Origin: Pseudomonadota bacterium
GTDB taxonomy: Bacteria; Bdellovibrionota; UBA1018; CAIMNF01
Direction of reading: 5' to 3'
Assembly (NCBI GenBank): GCA_027491115.1
Contig: JAIXWV010000005.1
Location: forward strand, 1-64,000
DNA length: 64,000 nucleotides
Numbering within the stretch: position 1 is the stretch's first letter; each line of letters opens with the position of its first letter. Below the pieces are notes generated by a model, which was not told the DNA's origin, ran no database searches, and saw only the letters and a list, made by a program, of their open reading frames with translations. Both the position numbers and the translations under genes were made by a program. Below are positions 17,968 to 25,333 of the stretch, piece after piece.

Positions 17968-19129
17968 TCGCAGTCGCCTCCCCGCCACCGATGCAGATTC
18001 CGGCAAGACCTCTCCGGAGGCCCTGTTCCTTCAGCGCAGAGATCAGGGTGATCAAAATCCTTGCGCCAGATGCTCCGATCGGGTGACCAAGACTGATCGC
18101 CCCACCCCTCACGTTCAGTTTTTCAGCGGGAATGGAAAGCTCCCTTTGGGCGGCCATGGCCACCACAGCGAACGCTTCGTTCACTTCGAACAAATCGACA
18201 TCACCCACACTCCACCCGGCCTTCTTCAGCGCTGCCTTCATGGCACCCGCCGGTGCCGTGGTGAACCACTCGGGGGCTTGGGCATGGGTGGCCATCGACA
18301 CGATTCTCGCGATCGGACGGGCCCCCGTCTTCAATGCACGCTCCTCACGCATGAGGACCAGTGCCGCAGCCCCGTCATTCAAACTGGAGGCATTCGCAGC
18401 GGTGACCGTTCCAGCTTTATCGAAGGCGGGCTTCAGAGTGGGGATTTTCTCGAACTTCACTTTACCCGGAGCCTCGTCGTGCTCGAAGGTCACCGACTCA
18501 CCTTTCGGGCCCTTGATCGTCATGGGTACGATTTCGTCTGAAAAGGCACCGCGGGCCTGGGCCGCTTGGGCGCGCTGATAGCTCGCAATCGAGTAGGCAT
18601 CCTGGGCCTCCCGGGTGAATGCGAACTCCTTGGCACAAATCTCACCACAATTTCCCATGTGCTGCGAGTGATAGGGATCCCAAAGACCGTCGTGAATCAT
18701 GGAGTCGAGAACCTGGGAGTTCCCCATTCTGAATCCGCCACGGGCCTGGGGCAGAAGATAGGGCGCGTTCGACATGCTCTCCTGTCCTCCTGCGACCACC
18801 ACCTCACTCTCGCCTGTCAGCAAGGATTGAGTGCCGAGCATGACGGCCTTCATGCCGCTTCCGCAAACTTTGTTGATGGTCAGCGCCGGGACGGACACCG
18901 GAAGTCCTGCGGCAATCAGCGCCTGCCTCGCAGGGGCTTGACCGACCCCGGCAGTCAACACGTTGCCCATGATCACTTCAGAAACCTGATCGGGCTCCAC
19001 TCCGGCGCGTTGAAGAGCGGACCGGATCGCATGGGCTCCCAGAGCCGGAGCGGTCAATGTCGCAAGGGCTCCTTGAAAAGAGGCGATCGGAGTACGGGCA
19101 TAAGCGGTGATCACGATATTGGAATTCAT
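17948..19129 (-). CDS. atoB: Acetyl-CoA C-acetyltransferase (thiolase)
   Basis: 393 residues from ATG 19129. Complete thiolase motifs: nucleophilic Cys in NKVCGSGMKAV at about residue 88, NEAFAVVAM, GGAISLGHPIGASGAR with the catalytic His, and the second Cys in the C-terminal AGICIGGGEA. Cleaves acetoacetyl-CoA to two acetyl-CoA or runs in reverse. First gene of the operon that continues into the solute-binding protein and CoA-transferase. Promoter TTGCAA-17-TAGAGT ends 7 nt before the ATG, so the mRNA is probably leaderless. Confidence 0.93.
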   Translation of the reverse strand: MNSNIVITAYARTPIASFQGALATLTAPALGAHAIRSALQRAGVEPDQVSEVIMGNVLTAGVGQAPARQALIAAGLPVSVPALTINKVCGSGMKAVMLGTQSLLTGESEVVVAGGQESMSNAPYLLPQARGGFRMGNSQVLDSMIHDGLWDPYHSQHMGNCGEICAKEFAFTREAQDAYSIASYQRAQAAQARGAFSDEIVPMTIKGPKGESVTFEHDEAPGKVKFEKIPTLKPAFDKAGTVTAANASSLNDGAAALVLMREERALKTGARPIARIVSMATHAQAPEWFTTAPAGAMKAALKKAGWSVGDVDLFEVNEAFAVVAMAAQRELSIPAEKLNVRGGAISLGHPIGASGARILITLISALKEQGLRRGLAGICIGGGEATAIALELC

Positions 19130-19136
19130 GCTCCCC

Positions 19137-19188
19137 ACTCTAGCCAAAGGCCTTCACCCTTGCAATGTCATGAGCTTCGGATTATTCG
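19137..19188. promoter_or_regulatory. Symmetric divergent promoter sharing one -35 box
   Basis: The self-complementary hexamer TTGCAA (19160-19165) reads as -35 on both strands. Minus strand: 17 bp, TAGAGT (19137-19142), 7 nt, ATG of thiolase. Plus strand: 17 bp, TATTCG (19183-19188), 7 nt, ATG of the HtrA protease. Both start codons are exactly 30 bp from the shared hexamer. The plus -10 is the weaker. Confidence 0.6.
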
Positions 19189-19195
19189 GAATTCC

Positions 19196-20302
19196 ATGCG
19201 ATTTTCACTCGGTTTTTTACTCGCCGCACTACTCCCCGCACTATTCCCCACCCCGGCCTCCGGGGGCCCATTCAATCCGGAAAATCTTCCGGATCTCGTC
19301 GACCGGATGGCTCCGTCCACCGTACACATCTCGACCCGGATCGATCAACGGCGGCAATTCAAGGCGGCCGGATGGGGTGACTATCTCCAGTATTTCGGGA
19401 TTCCGGAAGATCAACAGACCGGGTCACTCGGCACCGGCTTTCTGATCGACCTGGAGGGGCACCTCCTGACCAATTATCATGTGATCGAACAGGCCGCAGA
19501 GAACGTCGCGGTCGACATTGTCGTGACCCTGAAAGACAAACGCCAGTTCGGTGCGCGAATCGTAGGCAAGGACCCGAAAACCGACATCGCGCTACTTCAG
19601 CTCCGGGACAAGAGTGGAAAACCTCCATCCATGATGATTCCGACCCGGATCGGTGATTCCGACCGGGTCAGGATTGGGGAACCGGTAATTGCGATCGGGA
19701 ATCCATTCGGTTTGGACTATTCGGTCTCGGCGGGGATCATTTCCTCCAAGAATCGAAACATTGGCCAAGGTCCCTTCGACAACTATTTGCAAACCGACGC
19801 CGCCATCAACCCCGGTAACAGCGGAGGACCCTTATTCAACACCAAGGGTGAAGTCATCGGCATCAATTCGGCGATTTTCTCCCGCTCGGGCCAATTCGGA
19901 GGCATCGGATTCGCCATCCCGATCAATGATGCCAAAACCGTTCTCGAGAGCCTCAAAAAATTCGGCCGGGTGAGGCGCCCTTGGCTCGGCGTGATCACCC
20001 GTCAAGTGAGTCCGACCCTCGCTTACATGTATAGCCTTCCAGTCGATCACGGGATTGTCATCCTGAATCTGGTGGACTCTGCACCAGCAGACTCGAGCGG
20101 GCTTCGTGTCGGAGACATCCTGGTCGAGATCAATGGCAAGAAGATCAAGGAAGGAATCGAACTGGAACGGGAGCTCGGGAGACTGAAGCCCGAGGACACG
20201 GTCCAATTCACTATACAACGCGGCCCCCGTAGGCTAAAAACAGGCGTCAAACTGGAGGAATTCCCTCCGCAATTGAACCGGGTACGTGAAGGAGTCATTT
20301 GA
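19196..20302 (+). CDS. HtrA/Deg-family periplasmic serine protease, one PDZ domain
   Basis: 368 residues from ATG 19196; upstream in-frame sequence is antisense to the thiolase and is not protein-like. Signal peptide to about residue 22, trypsin-like domain with triad His (TNYHVIEQ), Asp (KTDIALLQL) and Ser (NPGNSGGPLF), then a single PDZ domain at about 265-360 (GLRVGDILVEINGKKI). The one-PDZ layout is DegS-like, but the cleavable-looking signal suggests a soluble periplasmic enzyme. It probably degrades misfolded envelope proteins. A hypothetical gene follows after 3 bp. Confidence 0.92.
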   Translation: MRFSLGFLLAALLPALFPTPASGGPFNPENLPDLVDRMAPSTVHISTRIDQRRQFKAAGWGDYLQYFGIPEDQQTGSLGTGFLIDLEGHLLTNYHVIEQAAENVAVDIVVTLKDKRQFGARIVGKDPKTDIALLQLRDKSGKPPSMMIPTRIGDSDRVRIGEPVIAIGNPFGLDYSVSAGIISSKNRNIGQGPFDNYLQTDAAINPGNSGGPLFNTKGEVIGINSAIFSRSGQFGGIGFAIPINDAKTVLESLKKFGRVRRPWLGVITRQVSPTLAYMYSLPVDHGIVILNLVDSAPADSSGLRVGDILVEINGKKIKEGIELERELGRLKPEDTVQFTIQRGPRRLKTGVKLEEFPPQLNRVREGVI

Positions 20303-20305
20303 TCC

Positions 20306-20983
20306 ATGACCATGAAATGGGAACGCAGGAAGAAAAGCTTGATCACCGCTCCGGAAGGAGCGCCGGGGCCACTTCCAGTGGATTTTGTCCGATTGGTCGA
20401 AGAAACCCTCACCCAGGGGCTCGAAGAGGGCCTGACCGCCATCCGTGAGATCCACCCCGAATCAGGATTCCGCGCCGGGGGTGCCATTTACGGAAATGAA
20501 ATCCTGCTTGCCATCACACTCACCCACGGAACGAGCCAGATCTCGGCAACGACCGTGTTCGGCAGTGCCGACTATGATCCGAATGCGGAGAAGCCGGCAT
20601 TGATGGAAATCCTCTCGGCATGCCTGGATGCAGCAGGTTCCGTATTCCAGCACTATCTCGACCCGGCCTATCCGGAGCGGATCGCCCAGATCGCGGATCA
20701 ATCACTCGGTGCACTCGAAGAGGCTCCGTTCCAATGGAGTCCCCTCAAATCGGAAAATCACCCCAAAATCGAAGTGCATGTAAAGATCGACAAATCCAAT
20801 CCGGTCCTGGACGCATTGACCGAGGATTGGCTCCGAAAAAACGATCCGAATTACAAAGAAGAATCCGGTAAAAACAAGGATCAAAGCCATCAAGAGGCCG
20901 AAGACTTCCTCGAGGAACGACTCGATGCCATCCAAGGTCGTAAAGGCGGAAAAGGCGGAAGCACCCCTCCCGGATTGCACTGA
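20306..20983 (+). CDS. Conserved-looking hypothetical protein
   Basis: 225 residues starting 3 bp after the protease stop, so probably co-transcribed. No signal peptide or membrane segment. An alpha/beta-looking first half (residues 20-140) is followed by a very hydrophilic, charged tail from about residue 175 rich in Lys, Glu, Asp and Gly. I do not recognise the family. It might be a cytoplasmic partner or adaptor, but nothing shows this directly. Confidence 0.6.
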   Translation: MTMKWERRKKSLITAPEGAPGPLPVDFVRLVEETLTQGLEEGLTAIREIHPESGFRAGGAIYGNEILLAITLTHGTSQISATTVFGSADYDPNAEKPALMEILSACLDAAGSVFQHYLDPAYPERIAQIADQSLGALEEAPFQWSPLKSENHPKIEVHVKIDKSNPVLDALTEDWLRKNDPNYKEESGKNKDQSHQEAEDFLEERLDAIQGRKGGKGGSTPPGLH

Positions 20984-21012
20984 AAATCGTAACCTGATCG
21001 GAAGTCAGCCGG

Positions 21013-21819
21013 TCAGAAATCCGTGTCGTCGATGCCGTCGTCTTCTTTACGGATGCTGCCGATCAGAGAATCGATCGAATCGCTGTCATAATCGAGATCA
21101 TCCATGGACTCGTCCAATTCGAGGTCGTGAATCACTTTATTGAAGTTCACTTCCGAAGACAGATCTTGACGGATCACATCGATGTACTTGTCAGGATATT
21201 TGCTGACCAATTCCTCGATGTACTGATTGAGCTTCCCCTCTTTCAGGATCATTTCCTTACGTTTGATCTTCTTCCAATTCTTGATGTAATCGAGACGGCA
21301 ATAACCTTTTGTGGTTGCGGAATTTTCGCAACCAGTCTCACGACACATTTTCTCATTGTGGACGTGCACGACGGGCTTGGTGCCTTTTGCAGTCTTGGCG
21401 CCCTTCCCCGGCTTCACCAATGCAGCCACCGGAGGAAGCGGAAGAGTTCCTTGTTCTTGACCCTTCGCCTTTTTTACCTGAGGTGCGGCCGGTGTCTTTG
21501 CCGGAGCGACTTTCACGGGAGCGGACTTGCCCGCGGGAGCGACCTTGACGGGAGGGGCCGCTTTGACTTTCTTAACCTTGGTGTCGATCTTGGCAGGAGC
21601 CTTCTTCGCGCCGGCCTGCGCCTTCACGGCCTTGACCGTCGGCTTTGCGGCCTTGGGCGCTGGCTTGGTCTGAGCTTTTTTGGCGGGCTTAGCCGACATG
21701 GCGCGGGCCAGACCTTGGGCAAGCTGCTTCACCTGCTTGAGGACCTTGGAGGGACCCTTGACCTTGCTTTTGATTTTGTTCGGTTTTTTCGAAACAGGGG
21801 AGCCTTTTTTCATGCGCAT
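21013..21819 (-). CDS. Lysine/alanine-rich histone-H1-like protein with C-terminal Cys motif domain
   Basis: 268 residues in two parts. Residues 1-145 are almost only Lys, Ala, Pro and Val (runs such as KPAKKAQTKPAPKAAKP), like bacterial H1-type DNA-binding tails. From about residue 150 a compact domain begins with CRETGCENSATTKGYC, spaced C-x4-C-x9-C, followed by RLDYIKNWKKIKRKE; it resembles short zinc-binding loops seen in some DNA-binding proteins, with Asp where a His ligand is common. The acidic tail (DESMDDLDYDSDSID) ends the chain. Likely a nucleoid or nucleic-acid binder; function is inferred from composition. Confidence 0.7.
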   Translation of the reverse strand: MRMKKGSPVSKKPNKIKSKVKGPSKVLKQVKQLAQGLARAMSAKPAKKAQTKPAPKAAKPTVKAVKAQAGAKKAPAKIDTKVKKVKAAPPVKVAPAGKSAPVKVAPAKTPAAPQVKKAKGQEQGTLPLPPVAALVKPGKGAKTAKGTKPVVHVHNEKMCRETGCENSATTKGYCRLDYIKNWKKIKRKEMILKEGKLNQYIEELVSKYPDKYIDVIRQDLSSEVNFNKVIHDLELDESMDDLDYDSDSIDSLIGSIRKEDDGIDDTDF

Positions 21820-21828
21820 GGTTTCCTG

Positions 21829-21879
21829 ACTCTACAGGGGTGCCCCAAAGCCGCGGGAGCGTCAAGCTTTTTCTTGACA
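21829..21879. promoter_or_regulatory. Divergent regulatory region between histone-like gene and rpmF
   Basis: Minus strand TAGAGT (21829-21834) ends 9 nt before the histone-like ATG, fitting the short-leader pattern, but no good -35 is placed for it. An inverted repeat GTCAAG (21861-21866) / CTTGAC (21873-21878) creates TTGACA on the plus strand (21874-21879) and TTGACG on the minus; only the plus copy faces rpmF, and its -10 is unclear. The repeat could also be an operator. Confidence 0.4.
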
Positions 21880-21941
21880 AATTCCGGCAGTTAGAGGAAC
21901 TTCAGGTTTCTAAAAATTTCAATCGAAAGGGTACAAGGACC

Positions 21942-22148
21942 ATGGCAGTTCCTAAGAAGAAAAGTTCTCGCAGCCGTCGCAACATGCGCCGCTATTCCGC
22001 AGCTTACAAACTGGATCCGATTTCCGAATCCACTTGTGAGTTCACTCACACTCCGGTGCGCTCGCACACGGTCTCGATCAAGGCCATCAAGAACGGTCTG
22101 TTCGAAGCCAAGAAGAAGACATCCAAGTCCGCTTCTGCCCAGGCCTGA
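21942..22148 (+). CDS. rpmF: 50S ribosomal protein L32
   Basis: 68 residues. The N-terminus MAVPKKKSSRSRRNMRR is diagnostic of L32, followed by the short conserved core (THTPVRSHTVS). Length is slightly above the usual 55-65 because of a Lys/Ser/Ala-rich tail. The sequence lacks the CxxC zinc pairs found in some L32 forms. AAGGA 5 nt before ATG 21942 fixes the start. rpmF heads the fatty-acid synthesis operon in many bacteria; here a terminator follows it and plsX and fabH are not next to it. Confidence 0.95.
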   Translation: MAVPKKKSSRSRRNMRRYSAAYKLDPISESTCEFTHTPVRSHTVSIKAIKNGLFEAKKKTSKSASAQA

Positions 22149-22191
22149 GGGCCGGGATCCGGAAGGGTCCCCATGACGGCATGAATTTGAG

Positions 22192-22236
22192 AGAAACTCC
22201 CGGCGGATCCAGTCCGTGGGGGGTTTTTCGTTTTTG
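22192..22236 (+). terminator. Rho-independent terminator or attenuator between rpmF and fabD
   Basis: AGAAACTCCC (from 22192) pairs with GGGGGTTTTT (22219-22228), with an inner CGGA/TCCG stem, and T-rich sequence follows to about 22236. It sits before the fabD ribosome site (GGAGG at about 22237), so it could uncouple L32 output from fatty-acid synthesis. Confidence 0.65.
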
Positions 22237-22249
22237 GAGGTAGATACAG

Positions 22250-23263
22250 GTGATTGCAGGTTTCTTCCCCGGGCAGGGTTCGCAAAGTGTGGGCATGGGA
22301 CGCGAGTTCTATGATGAGTTCACGGTTTTCCGTCAGACCATCGAGGAAGCTTCCGACACGCTCGGCATCAATCTCAAAACTCTTTTGTTCGAAGGTCCCG
22401 AATCGGACTTAACGCTGACCGAGAATGCTCAACCGGCGATTCTTGCTGTTTCCACCGGATGCTTTCGTGTCGCCGAATCGGTGATCGGAGCCAAGACCTC
22501 AGTGCACCTCGGCCACTCCCTCGGAGAATATTCCGCACTCGTCGCTTCGGAGGCATTCCCCTTTGCGGATGCGGTGGCTTGGGTCAGGACGAGGGGTCTG
22601 GCAATGCAAAAAGCTGTGCCTGTAGGTCTCGGAACCATGGCAGCGGTGATCGGAGCTGAAGACGCCGATATTGAGGTCTGGTGCCGGGAGGCCACTGACG
22701 CAGCCCGGGCACTCAGGGCTTCCGGTGCGCAGGAAGTCCAGGGCGAATTGAAGTGTACGGTGGAGTGTGCCAACTACAACGCCCCCGGGCAGGTGGTGGT
22801 CTCCGGTTCTGTGGACGCGGTCGAACAGTTCGAAAAGTCAGTGTCCGCCAAGGGAATCCGGGGAGTGATGGTGAAGCGATTGTCCGTGAGTGCTCCGTTT
22901 CACAGCTCATTGATGGCACCCGCCCGGAACCGGATGAAGGAAGAGTTCGATTCGGCAAAAGGACGGGGCCTTCCTGAGGCGCTCAAAACCCCGTACATCC
23001 CCAATCGGACGGCCATCCGTACTTCCGAGCCCGGAGTCGTGTTCCCTTTGCTCGAAGAACAGGTCGACCATTCGGTCCTGTGGAGTCAGAGCGTTTCCCA
23101 CCTGCTCGATTCTGGGGTCACCAGGGCGATTGAGTTCGGTCCTGGAAAAGTCCTCCAGGGGCTCGCCAAGCGGATTGCGAAATCAAAGAGCCTGTCTTTT
23201 GAAACCATCCCCGTATTCGATCTGGATACTCTGAAAGCTGCCGAAAAAGGAATGCATCCATGA
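22250..23263 (+). CDS. fabD: Malonyl-CoA:ACP transacylase
   Basis: 337 residues from GTG 22250 with GGAGG 9 nt upstream. FPGQGSQSVGMG opens the protein; the catalytic Ser lies in GHSLGEYSALVA at about residue 88, and the His in VSAPFHSSLM at about 222. Loads malonyl units onto AcpP for chain elongation. Somewhat longer than the usual 305-315 residues owing to an insertion near residue 145-165 (ATDAARALRASGAQEVQGE). Its stop overlaps fabG by ATGA. Confidence 0.95.
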   Translation: MIAGFFPGQGSQSVGMGREFYDEFTVFRQTIEEASDTLGINLKTLLFEGPESDLTLTENAQPAILAVSTGCFRVAESVIGAKTSVHLGHSLGEYSALVASEAFPFADAVAWVRTRGLAMQKAVPVGLGTMAAVIGAEDADIEVWCREATDAARALRASGAQEVQGELKCTVECANYNAPGQVVVSGSVDAVEQFEKSVSAKGIRGVMVKRLSVSAPFHSSLMAPARNRMKEEFDSAKGRGLPEALKTPYIPNRTAIRTSEPGVVFPLLEEQVDHSVLWSQSVSHLLDSGVTRAIEFGPGKVLQGLAKRIAKSKSLSFETIPVFDLDTLKAAEKGMHP

Positions 23264-24024
23264 GCGAAACCATGAAGGATAGCTCAACATTGAAGGGTCT
23301 AGCATTGGTGACCGGGGGCTCGCGCGGAATCGGTGCGGCGATCTCGAAAAAACTCGGAGCACTCGGTTTCCACGTGGTGGTGAACTATGTTTCGAACGAG
23401 GCGCGCGCGATCGACGTGGTCCGGGAGATCGTGAACCAGGGCGGTTCTGCAGAACCCCTCAGGTTCGATGTTTCAAAGGAAAATGAAATCCAGGGCGCAT
23501 TCGCGAAAATTTCGGAATCCCCTCACCCGCTCCGGGTTCTGGTGAACAATGCGGGAATTTCGGAGGACTCACTGATCCTCCGCTTGAAGAAGGAAAGCCT
23601 CGATCGGACACTCGACACGAATCTTTCAAGTGCGATTCTCTGTTCAAAGGAAGCGGCCCGTTTGATGATGAAACAGCGGACGGGATCGATCATCCAGATC
23701 TCGTCAGTGGTCGGAGAAATGGGGAATGCCGGGCAAGTGGCGTATGCCGCCGCCAAGGCCGGCATGATCGGTCTGACCAAGAGCCTGGCCAAAGAGCTTG
23801 CCTCGCGGAACATCCGGGTGAATGCCGTGACCCCGGGATATATTGAAACGGAGATGACGGGTGCGTTGACTCCAGAACAAAAGGAAGCGATCACCCGGAA
23901 CATCCCTCTCGGCACGCTCGGTCAGGCTTCGGATGTTGCTGAAATAGTTGGATTTTTAGCCTCTGATGGCGCCCGTTACCTGACCGGTCAGGTGATTGGG
24001 GTGAACGGTGGCCTTTACATTTAG
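23260..24024 (+). CDS. fabG: 3-oxoacyl-ACP reductase
   Basis: 254 residues, classical [11 protein letters not shown] cofactor loop at about residue 18, NNAG, catalytic Ser in [13 protein letters not shown], and YAAAKAG with Tyr and Lys. NADPH-dependent reduction of beta-ketoacyl-ACP. Translationally coupled to fabD; a 59-bp gap leads to acpP. A 7-residue hydrophilic N-terminal extension is present; an internal ATG (MKDSSTLKG) is a minor alternative start. Confidence 0.95.
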   Translation: MSETMKDSSTLKGLALVTGGSRGIGAAISKKLGALGFHVVVNYVSNEARAIDVVREIVNQGGSAEPLRFDVSKENEIQGAFAKISESPHPLRVLVNNAGISEDSLILRLKKESLDRTLDTNLSSAILCSKEAARLMMKQRTGSIIQISSVVGEMGNAGQVAYAAAKAGMIGLTKSLAKELASRNIRVNAVTPGYIETEMTGALTPEQKEAITRNIPLGTLGQASDVAEIVGFLASDGARYLTGQVIGVNGGLYI

Positions 24025-24083
24025 GCCCCGGCGCATTAAAACACCGGAATCGTTTTCAAGCGATCATAAAGGAGAAGACAGAA

Positions 24084-24332
24084 ATGTCCACGAACACAGA
24101 AGACAGAGTCCGTACGATCATTTGCGACCAGCTGGCGGTTGAAGCGGAAAAAGTGAAGCCGGCAGCATCTTTCATCGAAGACCTCGGCGCAGACAGCCTC
24201 GATATCGTCGAACTCGTGATGACCATGGAAGAAGAATTCGACATGGACATCCCCGATGAAGAAGCAGAGAAGATGAAGACCGTGGGGGATGTGATCAATT
24301 ACATCAATGCGAAGGCCAGCGCTAATCACTGA
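24084..24332 (+). CDS. acpP: Acyl carrier protein
   Basis: 82 residues, strongly acidic, with the phosphopantetheine site [12 protein letters not shown] (Ser at about residue 38). AAGGAG precedes the start. It carries growing acyl chains for FabD, FabG and FabF and possibly for the accessory cluster. The left end of an insertion sequence begins at the base after its stop codon, so any native terminator or read-through to fabF has been displaced. Confidence 0.96.
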   Translation: MSTNTEDRVRTIICDQLAVEAEKVKPAASFIEDLGADSLDIVELVMTMEEEFDMDIPDEEAEKMKTVGDVINYINAKASANH

Positions 24333-24364
24333 CCAACTGCCCCACTTCACTGTTGATCATTTCA
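24333..24364 (+). repeat. Left terminal inverted repeat of the IS
   Basis: Begins CCAACTGCCCC directly after the acpP stop. It matches the reverse complement of 25302-25333 at 25 of 32 positions, including the 8-base block TTCACTGT. Confidence 0.75.
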
Positions 24365-24380
24365 GACATTAACAAGGTTC

Positions 24381-24420
24381 GGCCTGGTTTTTGTGAGGTT
24401 AACTCCCATGAAACCAGGCT
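24381..24420 (+). promoter_or_regulatory. Inverted repeat covering the transposase start codon
   Basis: GGCCTGGTTT (24381-24390) and AAACCAGGCT (24411-24420) pair at 9 of 10 positions across a 20-nt loop. ATG 24408-24410 is at the edge of the loop, so read-through mRNA from acpP could fold and mask initiation, a common way to limit transposase synthesis. Confidence 0.5.
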
Positions 24421-25301
24421 GCCCTCGTTTAAAGTGTCCATCTCACAAAATCCCAGGTCCTAAATCCGGATCAGTGATCGCAAACGGAACATTCTTCCGA
24501 GCATGCGACAGCCGCCGGGTCAGACGGTACATTTGTCGCTCCTGCGGACTCAACTTCTCCCAAAGCACCGGCACACCGAGGTACCGCCAAAAAAGAAGGC
24601 GCATCATCCAGCCTCTATACCGCCTTATAGCCTCTACCTTGTCCCAGAGAAGGGCCGCGATTCTACTAGGTGTCGATAAGAAAACCGTTGTCCGTTACTT
24701 CCGCTTCATTGCAAGTGAATGCGCCAAACGTGAGAAGACTCGCCTGATCAAATATGGAGGAGACAGACTGAAACAGCTTCAGTTTGATGATCTCGAAACC
24801 TTTGAGCACACCAAATTGAAACCCTTGAGTGTGGCTCTCGCAGTCGATCCTAACACTCGAAAAATCCTTGGTATTCAAGTTTCAAGAATGCCCGCCAAAG
24901 GGCCCCTTGCACGAAAATCTGTACAAAAGTATGGACGGAGAAAAGATGAGCGTAATCGGGGATGGAATCACTTATTCAAGAGCTTGGTACCACTGGTACA
25001 TCCGGATGCAGAATTCCTATCTGATCAAAACCCGCATTATCCTTCAATTTTGAGAAAGCATTTTCCCTTTGCAAAACACGCAGTCACGCCGGGTGGTCGC
25101 GGGGCGGTGACAGGTCAGGGCGAATTGAAGAAACTGGTGTTCGATCCACTATTCGCACTCAATCACACCTGTGCCATGTTACGCGCAAACCTGAGTCGCC
25201 TCATCAGACGAACTTGGTGCACGACAAAAAACATCCGGGGACTTGAGGATCACCTAGCCATTTATGTTGATTATCACAATCGGGTACTCACCCCCGAATA
25301 A
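24408..25301 (+). CDS. Transposase, IS1-like DDE type with N-terminal zinc finger
   Basis: 297 residues from ATG 24408 (GTG 24393 is possible). N-terminal Cys pairs CPRLKC and YICRSCGLNF form a zinc-finger-like module, then a helix-turn-helix (LSQRRAAILLGVDKKTVVRYF, split by eye), then a catalytic core with Asp in QFDDLETFE, Asp in FLSDQNPHY and Glu in RGLEDHLAIYVDYHN. The C-terminal block NHTCAMLRANLSRLIRR resembles the IS1 region RHNLNLRQHLARLGRK. The frame is intact. The family call is from motif layout and could instead be a related zinc-finger DDE group. Confidence 0.75.
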   Translation: MKPGCPRLKCPSHKIPGPKSGSVIANGTFFRACDSRRVRRYICRSCGLNFSQSTGTPRYRQKRRRIIQPLYRLIASTLSQRRAAILLGVDKKTVVRYFRFIASECAKREKTRLIKYGGDRLKQLQFDDLETFEHTKLKPLSVALAVDPNTRKILGIQVSRMPAKGPLARKSVQKYGRRKDERNRGWNHLFKSLVPLVHPDAEFLSDQNPHYPSILRKHFPFAKHAVTPGGRGAVTGQGELKKLVFDPLFALNHTCAMLRANLSRLIRRTWCTTKNIRGLEDHLAIYVDYHNRVLTPE

Positions 25302-25333
25302 TGAGGTGATCCACAGTGAAAGGGGTCAGTTTG
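25302..25333 (-). repeat. Right terminal inverted repeat of the IS
   Basis: Read on the minus strand it begins CAAACTGACCCC. Bases 25326-25328 inside it provide the TGA stop of the S41 peptidase, so the IS end and the peptidase end overlap. Confidence 0.72.

Larger units (their letters stand above)
24333..25333 (+). mobile_element. Insertion sequence, IS1-like, about 1 kb
   Basis: One transposase gene bounded by imperfect 32-bp terminal inverted repeats at 24333-24364 and 25302-25333 (25 of 32 positions agree). The element lies between acpP and the reverse-oriented S41 peptidase and looks lower in GC than its flanks. No matching target duplication is visible (left flank AATCACTGA, right flank TGGTGAGCC), so it may be old or have been trimmed by rearrangement. 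Only one copy is in the window. Confidence 0.75.

Noticed and set aside
18566-19195. N-terminal extension of the HtrA protease
   Set aside because: It is antisense to the thiolase gene; the signal peptide begins at ATG 19196.
21127-21894. Open frame antisense to the histone-like gene
   Set aside because: A Leu/Gly/Arg-rich mirror of the Lys/Ala-rich tail; no independent coding signal.
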